DNA of 64,000 nt from Halorubrum xinjiangense (GTDB taxonomy: Archaea; Halobacteriota; Halobacteria; Halobacteriales; Haloferacaceae): positions 44,682 to 108,681 of the forward strand of contig NZ_FNBO01000013.1 in the NCBI RefSeq assembly GCF_900102375.1. The letters run 5' to 3'. Position numbers and translations under genes: made by a program. Positions 33,818 through 44,442 of the stretch are shown here, piece by piece; position 1 is the first letter of the stretch; every line of letters begins with the position of its first letter. The notes under the pieces were generated by a model. It saw only the letters and a list, made by a program, of their open reading frames with translations. It was not told the DNA's origin and ran no database searches.

Positions 33818-34627
33818 TTACTCCGTGTCGGCGCCGTCGGTCTTCGCGTCGGCGTCCTCGGTCTCCGCGTCGGCGTCCTCGGTCTCCGCGTCGGCTGTCG
33901 CATCCTCCGCGTTGCCGACCTCGTCGGCGTCTTCCGCCGCGTCCTCGTCCTCTTCGGCGTACTTCTCGAGGATCGTCTCGTAGCCGCGCTTCGCGGTCTC
34001 GTACGTCTCGCGGAGGTCGGCGACCGGCGTCTCGCTCGCGTCGACCCGGAGGTCGTTGTAGTAGGGGTCGTCCGCGTCCTCCTCCGTGTTCCGGACGAGC
34101 AGCGCGGCGGACTGGACCTCAAGGTCCTCGCGCTTGTCGCCGCCCGCGGCGTGGCCCGCGGCGAGGGCGTCGATCAGCCGCTCGGCGAGCGGCGCGTCGC
34201 CGTGCGCGTCGGACTCGTAGGCGGCCGCGGTGTCCTCGATGACGTCTTCGCCCGTCAGGAGGTTACCCGCGACGGTGTAGTTTTGCCCCTCGCGGTGACC
34301 GTACCAGTCGTTGCACTCGTCGCCGGAGAAGGCGAAGGTCCCGTCGGCGTCGACGCCGTGGAGCTGGCGCTTCGCGCTCCCCTCGTCGGCGTTCAGGAGA
34401 GCTTCTAAGGCGTCGTCGACCGCGAGTCCGTCGCCGAGGTACTCGATCCCCTTCCGCCCCAACTCGACGTTGACGAGCGACTGGGTGGCCACAGCGCCGT
34501 CCGACGACGCGAACGGACACAGCGTGCCGACGCCCGGCAGCCGGGTGGTCACCGCCACGCCGAACCGGACCTGGTCGCCGCCGTCCTCGCCGGTGTACCG
34601 CTCGCGAACGCAGATGCTGAACGTCAC
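33818..34627 (-). CDS. DUF1028 (Ntn-hydrolase-like) protein
   Basis: A 269-residue protein starting at GTG (VTFSICVRERYTG); this start is chosen because DUF1028 proteins begin with a TFSI(V/C) strand, although the frame stays open to 34792. Family features: RFGVAVTTRLPGVGTLCPFA, GAVATQSLVNVELGRKG, VAGNLLTGEDVIEDTAAAY and LAERLIDALAAGHAAGGDKR. Some relatives act on peptidoglycan-like or amide substrates. The C-terminal 50 residues are an acidic repeat tail (DAETEDADAETEDADAKT). Confidence 0.82.
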   Translation of the reverse strand: MTFSICVRERYTGEDGGDQVRFGVAVTTRLPGVGTLCPFASSDGAVATQSLVNVELGRKGIEYLGDGLAVDDALEALLNADEGSAKRQLHGVDADGTFAFSGDECNDWYGHREGQNYTVAGNLLTGEDVIEDTAAAYESDAHGDAPLAERLIDALAAGHAAGGDKREDLEVQSAALLVRNTEEDADDPYYNDLRVDASETPVADLRETYETAKRGYETILEKYAEEDEDAAEDADEVGNAEDATADAETEDADAETEDADAKTDGADTE

Positions 34628-34889
34628 ACGCCCACTGGGGCGGCGTCCCGCAAAAGGGTGGGTTCCGGGGGCGAGCTTTCCGGTTCTCGGAGCGACGGAC
34701 CGCCGCTCAGACGGCGCGGGCGGGAGACGAACCGAGCGGCGCGCGCGAGCGATCCGCGGGGGTCGCGGCGCGGACCCCGTCGTCGATCTCACGGCCCCGT
34801 GATAACGTCGGGTGACGGACCGTCGGCAAACAGACCGGATCCGGCGAGGGCGAGGGGGGAGACAGGTTCGTGACGAGTGTCAACGGCCG

Positions 34890-34930
34890 ACATACTTATC
34901 CGTGCCAATCTCTCCCACATATATAGCCTC
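34890..34930 (+). promoter_or_regulatory. Probable promoter of the prkA operon
   Basis: ACATATATAGCC (34918-34929) is a strong archaeal TATA-like box, with a second candidate CATACTTATCC at 34891-34901. With a start about 28 bases later, the mRNA would have a leader of about 135 bases before the ATG at 35082. The region 34628-35081 is otherwise empty and separates divergent genes. Confidence 0.45.
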
Positions 34931-35081
34931 GGATACGGGCGAGGCGAACACCGGCACCGACGCGCATCCCGACGACGCGCCGCTCGCGGCTCGACGAGTT
35001 GCCGACACGCGCACGGCGAGCGACGGCTCCGTCCCTCGCGCCGGGTGACGCCGCCCCCGTCTTCCGAGCGAACGTGATACG

Positions 35082-37157
35082 ATGGCAGACCGACACACGC
35101 TCGAACGGCTCAGCGAGGAGTACCGGACCGAGGTGCCGGACGATCTGCGAGCGGCGCGCCCGTTCGACTGGTACCTCGACGCGCTGTACGAGGACCCGCG
35201 GATCGCGCGGAACGCCCACCAGCGCGTCGCGGACATGTTCGACCACTACGGGACCCGATACGACGAGGAACGCGGCGTCGTCGAGTACGCGCTCGCCGCG
35301 GAGGACCCGCTCAACGACGGCGAGAACGTCTTTTACGGCCGCGAGGTCCACGAGTCGATTCACGAGTTCGTCAACAAAGTGAAGTCCGGCGCCCGCGGGC
35401 TGGGCCCCGAAAAGCGGATCAAGCTCCTGCTCGGTCCCGTCGGCTCCGGCAAGTCGCACTTCGACTGGCTCGTGCGCCGCTACTTCGAGGCGTACACCCG
35501 CGAGGACGCCGGCCGGATGTACACCTTCCGGTGGGTCGACCTCTGCTCGGTGATCGACGACCAAGATCCGGACGACGACGTCGTCCGCTCCCCGATGAGT
35601 CAGGACCCGCTCGTCCTCCTCCCGAAAGCGCAGCGGCAGGCGGTGATCGACGACCTCAACGAGCGGCTGGACGCCCCCTACACGCTCCGGAACGACCAGC
35701 ACCCGGACCCGGCATCGGAGTTCTACCTGAACGAGCTGCTCGCCCACTACGACGACGACCTGGCGCGCGTCCTCGGCGAGCACGTGGAGGTGGTCCGGCT
35801 CGTCGCCGACGAGAACCGCCGGGAGTGTATCGAGACGTTCGAGCCGAAAGACAAGAAGAACCAAGACGAAACCGAACTCACCGGCGACGTCAACTACGCG
35901 AAACTCGCCGTCTACGGCGAGTCCGACCCGCGCGCGTTCGACTACGCCGGCGCGTTCTGCAACGCGAACCGCGGGCTGTTTTCCGGCGAGGAGCTGTTGA
36001 AACTCCAGCGGGAGTTCCTCTACGACTTCCTCCACGCCTCCCAGGAGTCGACGATCAAGCCGAAGAACAACCCGCGGATCGACATCGACCAGGTGATCGT
36101 CGGCCGGACGAACATGCCGGAGTACCGCGAGAAGACGGGCGACGAGAAGATGGAGGCGTTCAACGACCGCACCAAGCGGATCGACTACCCCTACGTCTTA
36201 GAGTACGAGAGCGAGGCGAAGATCTACGAGAAGATGCTCGACAACGCGGACGTGCCCACCGTCCACGTCGAGCCGCACGCCTTAGAGATGGCCGGGCTGT
36301 TCGGCGTCCTCACCCGGCTCGAGGAGCCGACCGACGAGACGGTGACACTCGTCGAGAAGGCGAAGGCGTACAACGGCGAGCTGGAAGACGAGGAGATCGA
36401 CCGGCGGAAGCTCCGCGAGGACGCCGCCGAGTCCGCCGACGTCGGCGAGGGGATGGACGGGATCTCCGCGCGGTTCGTCGGCGACGAGATCGCCGAGGCG
36501 ATCATGGACGCCACCCACCGGGACCGCACCCACCTCTCGCCGTTGTCCGTCTTCGACCACTTCGAGGCGAACCTCGGCGGCCACGGCTCGGTCGCGGCCG
36601 AGGACCTCGACCGCTACGAGCGCCTCTTAGAGACCGTCCGCGAGGAGTACCGCGAGCGCGCCATCGAAGACGTGCGCCACGCGTTAGCGTACGACGTCGA
36701 CGAGCTCCGCCGACAGGGCGAGAAGTACATGGACCACGTGATGGCGTACATCGACGACGACACCGTCGACGACGAGCTGACCGGGCGGGAGACGGAGCCC
36801 GACGAGACGTTCATGCGCGCGGTCGAAGAGCAGCTCGACATCCCCTCGGACCGGAAAGACGACTTCAGACAGGAGGTGTCGAACTGGGTGTCGCGGCGCG
36901 CCCGCGAGGGGCGCGGGTTCGACCCGCAGGAGAACGACCGCCTCCGGCGCGCCTTGGAGCGCAAGCTGTGGGAGGACAAAAAACACAACATCAACTTCTC
37001 GGCGCTGGTGTCCGCGACCGACCTCGACGACGAGGACCGGAGCGCCTGGGTTTCGGCGTTGGTCGACCGCGGCTACTCCGAGGACGGCGCCGCCGAGGTG
37101 TTGGAGTACGCGGGCGCCGCGGTCGCGCGCTCGGAGATCGCGGACGGCGGGGACTAA
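35082..37157 (+). CDS. prkA: PrkA-family serine protein kinase / AAA+ protein
   Basis: A 691-residue protein of the PrkA family (E. coli YeaG). The N-terminal AAA domain holds Walker A GPVGSGKS at 118-125 and an acidic GRMYTFRWVDL strand; IKPKNNPRIDIDQVIVGRTN and PYVLEYESEAKIYEKML are conserved PrkA core segments. The C-terminal PrkA domain ends LEYAGAAVAR. In bacteria it acts with YeaH and SpoVR/YcgB proteins in stress and stationary-phase or sporulation responses. First gene of a four-gene operon; the next ATG follows its stop by one base. Confidence 0.92.
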   Translation: MADRHTLERLSEEYRTEVPDDLRAARPFDWYLDALYEDPRIARNAHQRVADMFDHYGTRYDEERGVVEYALAAEDPLNDGENVFYGREVHESIHEFVNKVKSGARGLGPEKRIKLLLGPVGSGKSHFDWLVRRYFEAYTREDAGRMYTFRWVDLCSVIDDQDPDDDVVRSPMSQDPLVLLPKAQRQAVIDDLNERLDAPYTLRNDQHPDPASEFYLNELLAHYDDDLARVLGEHVEVVRLVADENRRECIETFEPKDKKNQDETELTGDVNYAKLAVYGESDPRAFDYAGAFCNANRGLFSGEELLKLQREFLYDFLHASQESTIKPKNNPRIDIDQVIVGRTNMPEYREKTGDEKMEAFNDRTKRIDYPYVLEYESEAKIYEKMLDNADVPTVHVEPHALEMAGLFGVLTRLEEPTDETVTLVEKAKAYNGELEDEEIDRRKLREDAAESADVGEGMDGISARFVGDEIAEAIMDATHRDRTHLSPLSVFDHFEANLGGHGSVAAEDLDRYERLLETVREEYRERAIEDVRHALAYDVDELRRQGEKYMDHVMAYIDDDTVDDELTGRETEPDETFMRAVEEQLDIPSDRKDDFRQEVSNWVSRRAREGRGFDPQENDRLRRALERKLWEDKKHNINFSALVSATDLDDEDRSAWVSALVDRGYSEDGAAEVLEYAGAAVARSEIADGGD

Positions 37158-37158
37158 A

Positions 37159-39591
37159 ATGAGCGACCGCACCCGATCCGACGGCGAGGGGTTCGTCGCC
37201 GCGGCCGACGAGGCGCTCCGGGGGGCGTACGACCCGCCGATGAGCCTCGCGTCCTACGTCGACCGCGTGGTAGAGCGCCCGACAGCGGCGGCCTCCGGCG
37301 CTGGGTACGTCCTCACGGCCGTCGAGTCGTACGGCACCCGCGAGGTCCGCGAGCGCGGCGAGACGCTCGACCGGTACCGCTTCTTCGACGACCCGGCGAA
37401 CGACGGCGAACACGCCGTCCTCGGCAACACCCGCGCGCTCAACGCGTTCGTCGACGACCTGCGCGCGGCCGCGACCGGGCGCGGTAACGACGAGACCATC
37501 GTCTGGATCGACGGCCCCACCGCAACGGGGAAATCGGAGTTCAAGCGGTGCCTGATCAACGGCCTCCGGGCGTTCTCGAAGACCGACGCCGGCAGGCGGT
37601 ACACCGTCGAGTGGAACGTCGCGGGCGCCGGGTCCGGCGTCGGCGGGAGCAGCGGCGCGGGCGCCGCGTCGCTCTCGTACGGCGACGGCGGCGACGCCGG
37701 GGAGTGGTACCGCAGCCCAGTGCAGTCGCATCCGCTGTCGGTGTTCCCCGAGGCGGTCCGGGAGTCGGTCGCCGAGGCGGTCGACGGCGACGCGTACCCG
37801 ATCGCCGCCGACGTGGAACTCGACCCGTTCAGCCGCGAGGCGTACGACCACTTGGAGTCGGCCTACCGCGAGCGCGGGCGCCGCGACCTGTTCTCCGCGA
37901 TCACCGACCGCGACCACCTCCGGGTGACGAGCTACGTGGTCGACGTCGGGCAGGGGATCGGGGTCCTCCACGCCGAGGACGACGGGACGGCGAAAGAGCG
38001 GCTCGTCGGCTCGTGGATGGGCGGCATGCTCCGCGAGCTCGACTCGCGCGGCCGGAAGAACCCGCAGGCGTTCAGCTACGACGGCGTGCTCTCGCAGGGG
38101 AACGGCGTCGCCACCGTCGTCGAGGACGCGAGCCAGCACGCGGACCTCCTCCGGCGGCTGCTCAACGTGCCGGACGAGCGGCGCGTGAAGCTGGACAAGG
38201 GGATCGGGATGGACGTGGACACCCAGCTGATCGTCATCTCGAACCCCGACCTCGACGCGGAGCTGGACCGACACGCCGAGCGCGGCGACGCCGACCCGCT
38301 GAAGGCGCTGAAGCGCCGGCTCTCGAAACACGAGTTCCGGTACCTCACGAACCGCCGGCTGGAGGCGCGGCTGCTCCGCCGAGAGGTCGCCGGGGCGACC
38401 GCGGTCGAGGAGGGGGTCGGCGAGGCCGCCGGCCAGACCGGGGTCGGCCGCGGGAGCGCTCCCGACAGCGGCACGGCCGCCGGCAATCGGGGGCCGGGGG
38501 CGGCGCCGCTGTCGATCGAAGTCCGGGAGTCCGACGGGAGGGTCGTCGAGCGCGAGGTCGCGCCTCACGCGGTCGGGGCCGCGGCGCTGTACGCGGTCGT
38601 CACGCGGCTCGACGGCGACGATCTCCCCGGCGACCTCGACCTGATCGAGACCGCGGAGCTGTACGATACCGGCGAGGTCCGACGCGGCGACGACGCGGTC
38701 ACCGTCGACGACGTCGACCTCGCGGCGGGGGACGGGCGCAACGGGATCCCGGTCACCTACGCCCGGGACGCCGTCGCCGACCTGCTCGCGACGACCGCCG
38801 ACCGGAGCCACCCCGACCTCCCCGTCGAACGCGTCGTCACCCCGACGGACGTGCTCGACGCGATGGCCGACGGACTCGCGGACGCGCCGGTCTTCTCGCG
38901 GGCGGAGGTCGCGGAGTTCGAGGGGCGGCGCGGGCCGGTCGCCGAACGGATCCGCGAGCGGCAGCGCGGGGACGTGGTCGACGCGATACTCGCCGAGGAG
39001 ACCGTCCCGACCGAGACGGTCGCGGAGTACGTCGAGCACGTGTACGCGTGGGACGAGGGCGATCCGACGACGCGCGACCGTGAGGGCGAGGCGCCGGACC
39101 CGCTCGCGATGAAGGTGTTCGAGACGGAGACGCTCGGTCGGTTCGACGAGGGCGACTACCGCGGGACCGACCCGAACCGGGACGTCGAGCGCTTCCGGCG
39201 CGAGCGGGTGATCCGCGGCCTCACGCGGTACGCGTGGCGCAACCGCGGGGACGCGTTCAGCGTCGACGAGGTCGACCTCGGCGAGGTGCCCGAGCTGAAG
39301 GCGGTGATCGACGCGAACGACCTGACGGACGTAAAGCGGCGGTTCCCGGACCTCGACCCCGCCGCGTGGCCCGACCCGCCGGCCGACACCGAGACCGCGC
39401 GCGTGAAGGCGGCGACGATGACCCGCCTGTGCGAGCGCGGGTACAGCCCCGCCTCCGCGGAGCTGACGAGCCGGGCCGTGATGGAGGACGTGCGCGAGGA
39501 GTGGCCCGACGTCGACGGCGGGCGCGCCGACGACGGCGGGGATCCGAGCGGCGGCGACGGCCGGAACGGAGGTGGCGACCCGTGGGACTGA
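37159..39591 (+). CDS. Second, diverged PrkA-like kinase
   Basis: An 810-residue paralogue of the preceding PrkA. Walker A is GPTATGKS at 119-126. It keeps [60 protein letters not shown] and [21 protein letters not shown], but carries Gly/Ala-rich insertions (about 155-175 and 415-440) and lacks the close similarity expected of a recent copy. Likely an ancient duplication with a divided role, perhaps forming a hetero-oligomer with the first kinase. The next gene starts inside its last ten bases. Confidence 0.85.
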   Translation: MSDRTRSDGEGFVAAADEALRGAYDPPMSLASYVDRVVERPTAAASGAGYVLTAVESYGTREVRERGETLDRYRFFDDPANDGEHAVLGNTRALNAFVDDLRAAATGRGNDETIVWIDGPTATGKSEFKRCLINGLRAFSKTDAGRRYTVEWNVAGAGSGVGGSSGAGAASLSYGDGGDAGEWYRSPVQSHPLSVFPEAVRESVAEAVDGDAYPIAADVELDPFSREAYDHLESAYRERGRRDLFSAITDRDHLRVTSYVVDVGQGIGVLHAEDDGTAKERLVGSWMGGMLRELDSRGRKNPQAFSYDGVLSQGNGVATVVEDASQHADLLRRLLNVPDERRVKLDKGIGMDVDTQLIVISNPDLDAELDRHAERGDADPLKALKRRLSKHEFRYLTNRRLEARLLRREVAGATAVEEGVGEAAGQTGVGRGSAPDSGTAAGNRGPGAAPLSIEVRESDGRVVEREVAPHAVGAAALYAVVTRLDGDDLPGDLDLIETAELYDTGEVRRGDDAVTVDDVDLAAGDGRNGIPVTYARDAVADLLATTADRSHPDLPVERVVTPTDVLDAMADGLADAPVFSRAEVAEFEGRRGPVAERIRERQRGDVVDAILAEETVPTETVAEYVEHVYAWDEGDPTTRDREGEAPDPLAMKVFETETLGRFDEGDYRGTDPNRDVERFRRERVIRGLTRYAWRNRGDAFSVDEVDLGEVPELKAVIDANDLTDVKRRFPDLDPAAWPDPPADTETARVKAATMTRLCERGYSPASAELTSRAVMEDVREEWPDVDGGRADDGGDPSGGDGRNGGGDPWD

Positions 39592-40961
39592 CCGAGGACC
39601 GCGAGCGGTTCCGCGAGGTCGGCGAGACGCGCCGCGAGGACCTCGCGGAGTTCATCAGTCACGGGGACCTCGGCGGCTCCGATCCGGACCGGATCCGGAT
39701 CCCGGTGAAGATCGTCGACCTCCCCGCCTTCGAGTACGACCGGCGCGACGCCGGCGGGGTGGGGAAGGGAGGTGACGGGCAGCCGCAGCCCGGCGACCCG
39801 GTCGACCCCGAGCCGGGCGACGGCGACGAGGCGGGCGACCCGGGCGAAGAGGGCGGCGACCACGAGTACTACGAGATGGACCCCGAAGAGTTCGCCCGCG
39901 AGCTCGACGAGGCGCTCGGCCTCGACCTCGAGCCGAAGGGCAAGCAAGTGGTCGAGGAGGTCGAGGGCGACTTCACCGACACCGCCCGCGCTGGGCCTCG
40001 CGGCGCCCTCGACGTCGACGAGTTCTTCAAGCGCGGGCTGAAGCGCCACCTCGCGACCGACTTCGACGAGGCGTACGTCCGCGAGGGGCTGTTCGTCGCC
40101 GGCGCCGACGTCGACGACGTCTTCGCGTGGGCGCGCAGCGAGGGGATCCCGGTCTCGCGGGCGTGGATCGCCGACGCCGCCGCGACGCTCGCCGACGAGC
40201 GGGGCGAGCCGGTCGCCGCGCTCGACCGGTGGGAGAGCTTCGACGCGCTCGACGAGGGGGTCGACCGCGAGCCGGTCACGCACCGGATCCGGCGCGAGGG
40301 GCTCGACAGCGTCCCGTTCCGCCGAGAGGACGAGCGGTTCCGCCACCCGGAGGTGATCGAGAAGCGCGAGCGCAACGTGGTCGTCGTCAACGTCCGCGAC
40401 GCCTCCGGCTCGATGCGGGAGACGAAACGCGAGCTCGTCGAGCGGGTGTTCACGCCGATGGACTGGTACCTGACCGGGAAGTACGACGCCGCGGAGTTCC
40501 GATACGTCGTCCACGACGCGGAGGCGTGGGAGGTCGACCGCGAGGAGTTCTTCGGGATTCAGTCGGGCGGCGGGACCCGGATCTCCAGCGCGTACGACCT
40601 CGTCGAGGAGCTGCTCGAAGAGTACCCATACAGCGAGTGGAACCGGTACGTGTTCGCCGCGGGCGACTCGGAGAACGCCGGCAGCGACACCAGGGACAAC
40701 GTGATCCCGCAGATGGAGTCGATCGACGCGAACCTCCACGCGTACGTCGAGACCCGGCCCGGCGACGGCGCGGCGAACGCCCGCCACGCCGACGAGGTCG
40801 AGTCCGCGTTCGCCGACGCCGACGACGTCGCCGTCGCGCGCGTCTCGGAGCCCGACGACGTCACGGACGCCATCTACGAGATCCTCAGCACGGAGGCGTC
40901 GGGCGACGGGAACGCGGCTCCCGGCGGCTCCGCGGCCGCCGACGGGGGTGAACGCCGATGA
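39582..40961 (+). CDS. YeaH/YhbH family protein with MIDAS-like site
   Basis: A 459-residue DUF444-type protein. GTG start inside the end of the upstream kinase gene. The N-terminus has [16 protein letters not shown] and [17 protein letters not shown], followed by a Gly/Asp-rich insert. The C-terminal half is a vWA-like domain with D273ASGS277 in [29 protein letters not shown] and [14 protein letters not shown]. YeaH is the usual partner of PrkA, perhaps its substrate or regulator. Its TGA overlaps the SpoVR ATG (ATGA). Confidence 0.9.
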   Translation: MGLTEDRERFREVGETRREDLAEFISHGDLGGSDPDRIRIPVKIVDLPAFEYDRRDAGGVGKGGDGQPQPGDPVDPEPGDGDEAGDPGEEGGDHEYYEMDPEEFARELDEALGLDLEPKGKQVVEEVEGDFTDTARAGPRGALDVDEFFKRGLKRHLATDFDEAYVREGLFVAGADVDDVFAWARSEGIPVSRAWIADAAATLADERGEPVAALDRWESFDALDEGVDREPVTHRIRREGLDSVPFRREDERFRHPEVIEKRERNVVVVNVRDASGSMRETKRELVERVFTPMDWYLTGKYDAAEFRYVVHDAEAWEVDREEFFGIQSGGGTRISSAYDLVEELLEEYPYSEWNRYVFAAGDSENAGSDTRDNVIPQMESIDANLHAYVETRPGDGAANARHADEVESAFADADDVAVARVSEPDDVTDAIYEILSTEASGDGNAAPGGSAAADGGERR

Positions 40962-43006
40962 GGGACGATCGCGTCGAGGCGAAACGCGAGGCCGCCGCCC
41001 TCGACGAGCCGGCCCGGGCGGCTCGGGAGCTGGCCGAGCGGCTCGGGCTGGCGCCGTACCCGGTGCGGTACTGGGTCGTCGACCACGACGAGATGAACGA
41101 GCTGATCGCGTACGGCGGCTTCCAGCGCCGGTACCCCCACTGGCGGTGGGGGATGAACTACGAGCGGCAGGCCAAGTTGGACCGCCACGGGCTCGGGAAG
41201 GCGTTCGAGATCGTCAACAACGACGACCCGGCCCACGCGTTCCTCCAGGAATCGAACTCGGCGGCCGACCAGAAGGCCGTCATCACTCACGTCGAGGCGC
41301 ACGCCGACTTCTTCGCGAACAACGAGTGGTTCGGGCTGTACGCCGACCGAGGCGAGGGCGGGCCGAACGCCGCGGCGCGACTGGAGCGCAACGCCGACCG
41401 GATCGCGGCGATCGCGAAGCGGGCGGACGTCGACCGCGACGAGGTGGAGCGACTGATCGACGCCGTGAGCGCGCTCGAAGACACGATCGACCAGCACAGC
41501 CCGGTCGACGCCGCCCGGTCGGTCGCGGAGCCGGGCGTCGCCGCGGACGTGAGCGACGACGACGCGGACCCGCTCGCGGCGATCGAAGCCCGGATCGACG
41601 ACCTCGACCTCTCCGAGGCGGTGCGCCGCGACGTGTTCGACGACGAGTGGCTCGAAGCCAGGGGCGAGGGCGTCGAGCCGGAGTCGCCGCGCCCGGACGT
41701 GCTGGCGTTCCTCCGCGACCACGGGAAGCGGTACGACCCGGAGAGCGGGAAGGCGGTCGACCGCGAGCCGTGGGAGACGACCGTCATCGACGCGATCCGC
41801 GAGGAGGCGTACTACTTCGCGGGACAGAAGCAGACGAAGGTGCTCAACGAGGGATGGGCAACGTATTGGGAATCTATCATGATGGGCGGCGAGGGGTTCG
41901 CCGGCCCCGACGAGTTCCTCACATACGCCGACCACATGTCGCGGGTGCTCGGCTCGCCCGGCCTCAACCCCTACAAGCTCGGCTTCGAGCTGTGGACGCA
42001 CGTGGAGCTGCGGGCGGCCCGCCGCGACGTGATCGACAAGCTGCTCCGCGTCGAGGGCGTGACGCCGGAGAACTTCCACTCGCGGGTCGACCTCGACGAG
42101 GTCGCAGACCTGCTCGAACCCCACCCGGCGATAGCGGGCGCCGGCCCGGCGACGCTCGACGAGCTGGCGGACCTGGCCGCCGACGGCGACCCCCGCGTCG
42201 ACGCCGAGGCGGTCGACCGGGCGCTGTCCGCGCGGGACGGGGCCGAGGACGGCCCCGATATCGAGCGACACCCGTGGAGGCTGCTCACGCGCGCGGGGCT
42301 CGCCGAGCGGCACTACGTCCTCTCGCGGCCGGAGCACCGCGGCGCGCTCCGGAACGTCTCTCGGGAGGCGCTCGCGGAGCAGGCGCGGTACCTGTTCGAC
42401 GTCGATCGGTACGAGACGGTCGCGGCGGCGGTGGCGGACGTCGACCGCGCGGCCGGGTGGGACCGCATGTTCGAGGTGCGCGAGAGCCACAACGACGTGA
42501 CGTTCGTCGACGCGTTCCTCACCGACGAGTTCGTCCGCGAGGGGAACTACTTCACCTACGAGTACAGCCGAGCAGCCGAGGAACACCGCGTCGCCAGCGT
42601 CGACGCCGACGACGTGCGCAGGAAGTTGCTCCTCCGGTTCACGAACTTCGGGAAGCCGACGATCGTCGTGTTGGACGGGAACTTCCGGAACCGGGGCGAG
42701 CTACTCTTGGGCCACCGATACAACGGTGTCGCGCTCGACGAGGAGCGCGCGACGGCGACGCTGAAGCGCGTCTTCGAGCTGTGGGGACGCCCGGTGAACT
42801 TGGCGACGATCCGCGTCGAGTACGACGACGGCACCGTCCGGCGCGCCAGGCGACGAGGCGAGGAGCCGGAAGGAACCGAGGTCGGCGTCCGCTTCCAGTA
42901 CGACGGCGGCGAGGTCACCGAACACGACCTCGACGAGTCCATCGAGGAGCGCATCGCCGCCGACGAGGTGGATTACGACACGAAGCCCGACGACTGGCTG
43001 GCGTGA
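40958..43006 (+). CDS. SpoVR/YcgB family protein
   Basis: A 682-residue SpoVR-family protein, longer than the typical 500 because of a linker of about 50 residues and an expanded middle. Conserved parts are [83 protein letters not shown] and [10 protein letters not shown]. Named after a Bacillus spore cortex mutant, yet found widely with PrkA and YeaH in organisms that do not sporulate; biochemical function unknown. Last gene of the operon. Confidence 0.92.
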   Translation: MRDDRVEAKREAAALDEPARAARELAERLGLAPYPVRYWVVDHDEMNELIAYGGFQRRYPHWRWGMNYERQAKLDRHGLGKAFEIVNNDDPAHAFLQESNSAADQKAVITHVEAHADFFANNEWFGLYADRGEGGPNAAARLERNADRIAAIAKRADVDRDEVERLIDAVSALEDTIDQHSPVDAARSVAEPGVAADVSDDDADPLAAIEARIDDLDLSEAVRRDVFDDEWLEARGEGVEPESPRPDVLAFLRDHGKRYDPESGKAVDREPWETTVIDAIREEAYYFAGQKQTKVLNEGWATYWESIMMGGEGFAGPDEFLTYADHMSRVLGSPGLNPYKLGFELWTHVELRAARRDVIDKLLRVEGVTPENFHSRVDLDEVADLLEPHPAIAGAGPATLDELADLAADGDPRVDAEAVDRALSARDGAEDGPDIERHPWRLLTRAGLAERHYVLSRPEHRGALRNVSREALAEQARYLFDVDRYETVAAAVADVDRAAGWDRMFEVRESHNDVTFVDAFLTDEFVREGNYFTYEYSRAAEEHRVASVDADDVRRKLLLRFTNFGKPTIVVLDGNFRNRGELLLGHRYNGVALDEERATATLKRVFELWGRPVNLATIRVEYDDGTVRRARRRGEEPEGTEVGVRFQYDGGEVTEHDLDESIEERIAADEVDYDTKPDDWLA

Positions 43007-43014
43007 GCCGGCCC

Positions 43015-43731
43015 TCAGGCGAGGGCGGCGACCAGCTCCGACACCGCCTCGACCTCGTCGTCGTTGATCCCGTGGCCCATCCCCGGGTAGATCCGTTCGT
43101 CGACGTCGGCGCCGAGCGCCTCTAACACCGCGGTCGTCTCGTGGACCCGCTCCTCGGGGATGTGCGGGTCGACGTCGCTACAGCCGACGAACGCCGGCGT
43201 GCCGGCGAGGGGACCCCCGTCGGCGTCGGTCGACCCCTCCACGCCGCCCGCGGTCGCGTCCGCGAGGTAGTCGTCGACGTCGACGGCCTCGCCGATCAGC
43301 CCGCCGCTGAAGACCGCGACCCCGCCGTAGCGGGTCGGATTCCGGGCGACGAACTCGCTCGCGAGGCAGGCGCCCTGCGAGAAGCCGCCGACGAGGACGC
43401 GGTCACGGTCGATCTCCGCGTCGACCGCGCGGTCGACGGCCGCCCCGACCGCCCGGAGCCCGGAGGTCCGACCCGGTTCGTTCTCCGCGACCGGGGCGAG
43501 AAAGGAGTTCGGATACCAGGTGTTGCCGGCGGCCGCGGGCGCTAAGATCGCGACGTCGCGGTCGCCGGCGAGCTGCTCGCCGAGGTCGACGACGCTCCGG
43601 GCGTTCGCGCCGCGACCGTGAACGAGCACCAGCGCTGCGTCGGCATCGGCAAGCGGCGTCCCGGCGGTGACAAGCGGCTCGTCGCCGTGGGGGTCATCGC
43701 CCGCGTGCGGGTCCGGAGATCGTCCGGCCAT
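43015..43731 (-). CDS. Alpha/beta hydrolase, carboxylesterase/phospholipase type
   Basis: A 238-residue serine hydrolase. Nucleophile elbow GGFSQGA (S118), oxyanion strand LVLVHGRGANARS, and the histidine in YPGMGHGIND. The aspartate probably lies in GCSDVDPHIPE. Similar to small dienelactone hydrolase/lysophospholipase-like esterases. Its ATG follows the stop of the upstream VOC gene by one base, so the two form an operon. Substrate unknown. Confidence 0.9.
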   Translation of the reverse strand: MAGRSPDPHAGDDPHGDEPLVTAGTPLADADAALVLVHGRGANARSVVDLGEQLAGDRDVAILAPAAAGNTWYPNSFLAPVAENEPGRTSGLRAVGAAVDRAVDAEIDRDRVLVGGFSQGACLASEFVARNPTRYGGVAVFSGGLIGEAVDVDDYLADATAGGVEGSTDADGGPLAGTPAFVGCSDVDPHIPEERVHETTAVLEALGADVDERIYPGMGHGINDDEVEAVSELVAALA

Positions 43732-43732
43732 C

Positions 43733-44347
43733 TCAGACCCCGACGCCGGCGTCGGCGTCCGGCAGGTCGTGTTTGTTCACCGGGAGGCCGAGCTCTTCTA
43801 AGGCCCCCTCCATGTGCCGGTCCTGCGCGAAGTCCGCGCCGTCCTCCTCGCGGAGACGCTGGGCGGTCGCGAGCACCTCTCCCTTCCGGCCGTCGGGGAT
43901 CTCGTACTTGTCGGCCGACAGCTCGATGACGAGCCCGTTGTTGTCCTGCGTGTAAATCGAGTGGAAGATGCCGCGGTCGAACACGTTGTACCCCTTTCCC
44001 GCTTCCTCGAGCGCCGCCATGATCTCCTCGTACTCGTCGGGCTCGACGCTGAAACACAGGTGGTGGACCGCACCCGTGTTGACGCGCTGGCCGCGCGCAG
44101 ACGCCCGCTCGTCGCTCACGAACACCGTGAGGATCCGGCCGTCGCCGGTGTCGAAGAAGAGGTGCGTCTGCGAGGGGTCGTCGAGGTTCGGCTGCCGCAA
44201 CACGAGCGGCATCCCGAGCAGGTCACGGTAGAAGGCGAGCGTGTCCGCCTCGTTGCTGCCCCAAACCGTGATGTGGTCGGTGCCGCTGGTGTGGAACGGT
44301 GCGTCCGGGAGCTCCGACGTGACCGGAGCCGGGTTCTCGTCTGTCAT
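43733..44347 (-). CDS. VOC-family (glyoxalase-fold) dioxygenase-like protein
   Basis: A 204-residue vicinal-oxygen-chelate protein, MTDENPAPVTSELPDAPFHT. Two beta-alpha-beta halves start GTDHITVWGSNEADTLAFYR and TGAVHHLCFSVEPDEYEEIM. Candidate metal ligands are H25, the histidine of AVHHLCFSV and the glutamate of LVIELSAD, as in ring-cleaving dioxygenases. Co-transcribed with the downstream esterase, a pairing seen in hydroquinone or aromatic breakdown (ring cleavage then ester hydrolysis), although that link is only inference. Confidence 0.85.
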   Translation of the reverse strand: MTDENPAPVTSELPDAPFHTSGTDHITVWGSNEADTLAFYRDLLGMPLVLRQPNLDDPSQTHLFFDTGDGRILTVFVSDERASARGQRVNTGAVHHLCFSVEPDEYEEIMAALEEAGKGYNVFDRGIFHSIYTQDNNGLVIELSADKYEIPDGRKGEVLATAQRLREEDGADFAQDRHMEGALEELGLPVNKHDLPDADAGVGV

Positions 44348-44442
44348 ACCGATCCGAAGGCGACCAAGCCGTATAAAAACGAGAGGGACGGGACGGTGAC
44401 CGGCTGACGCCGGTGTTATCGGGTCGAGTCCGCTCGACCGAG

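Noticed and set aside
36991..39039. 682-codon minus-strand frame under the second PrkA gene
   Set aside because: Shadow of GC-rich coding DNA: the protein is Arg/Val/Pro-rich with no motifs, whereas the plus strand encodes a recognisable PrkA.
40958..43006. Sporulation capacity suggested by the SpoVR name
   Set aside because: The SpoVR/PrkA/YeaH set occurs widely in non-sporulating organisms and no other sporulation genes are present.
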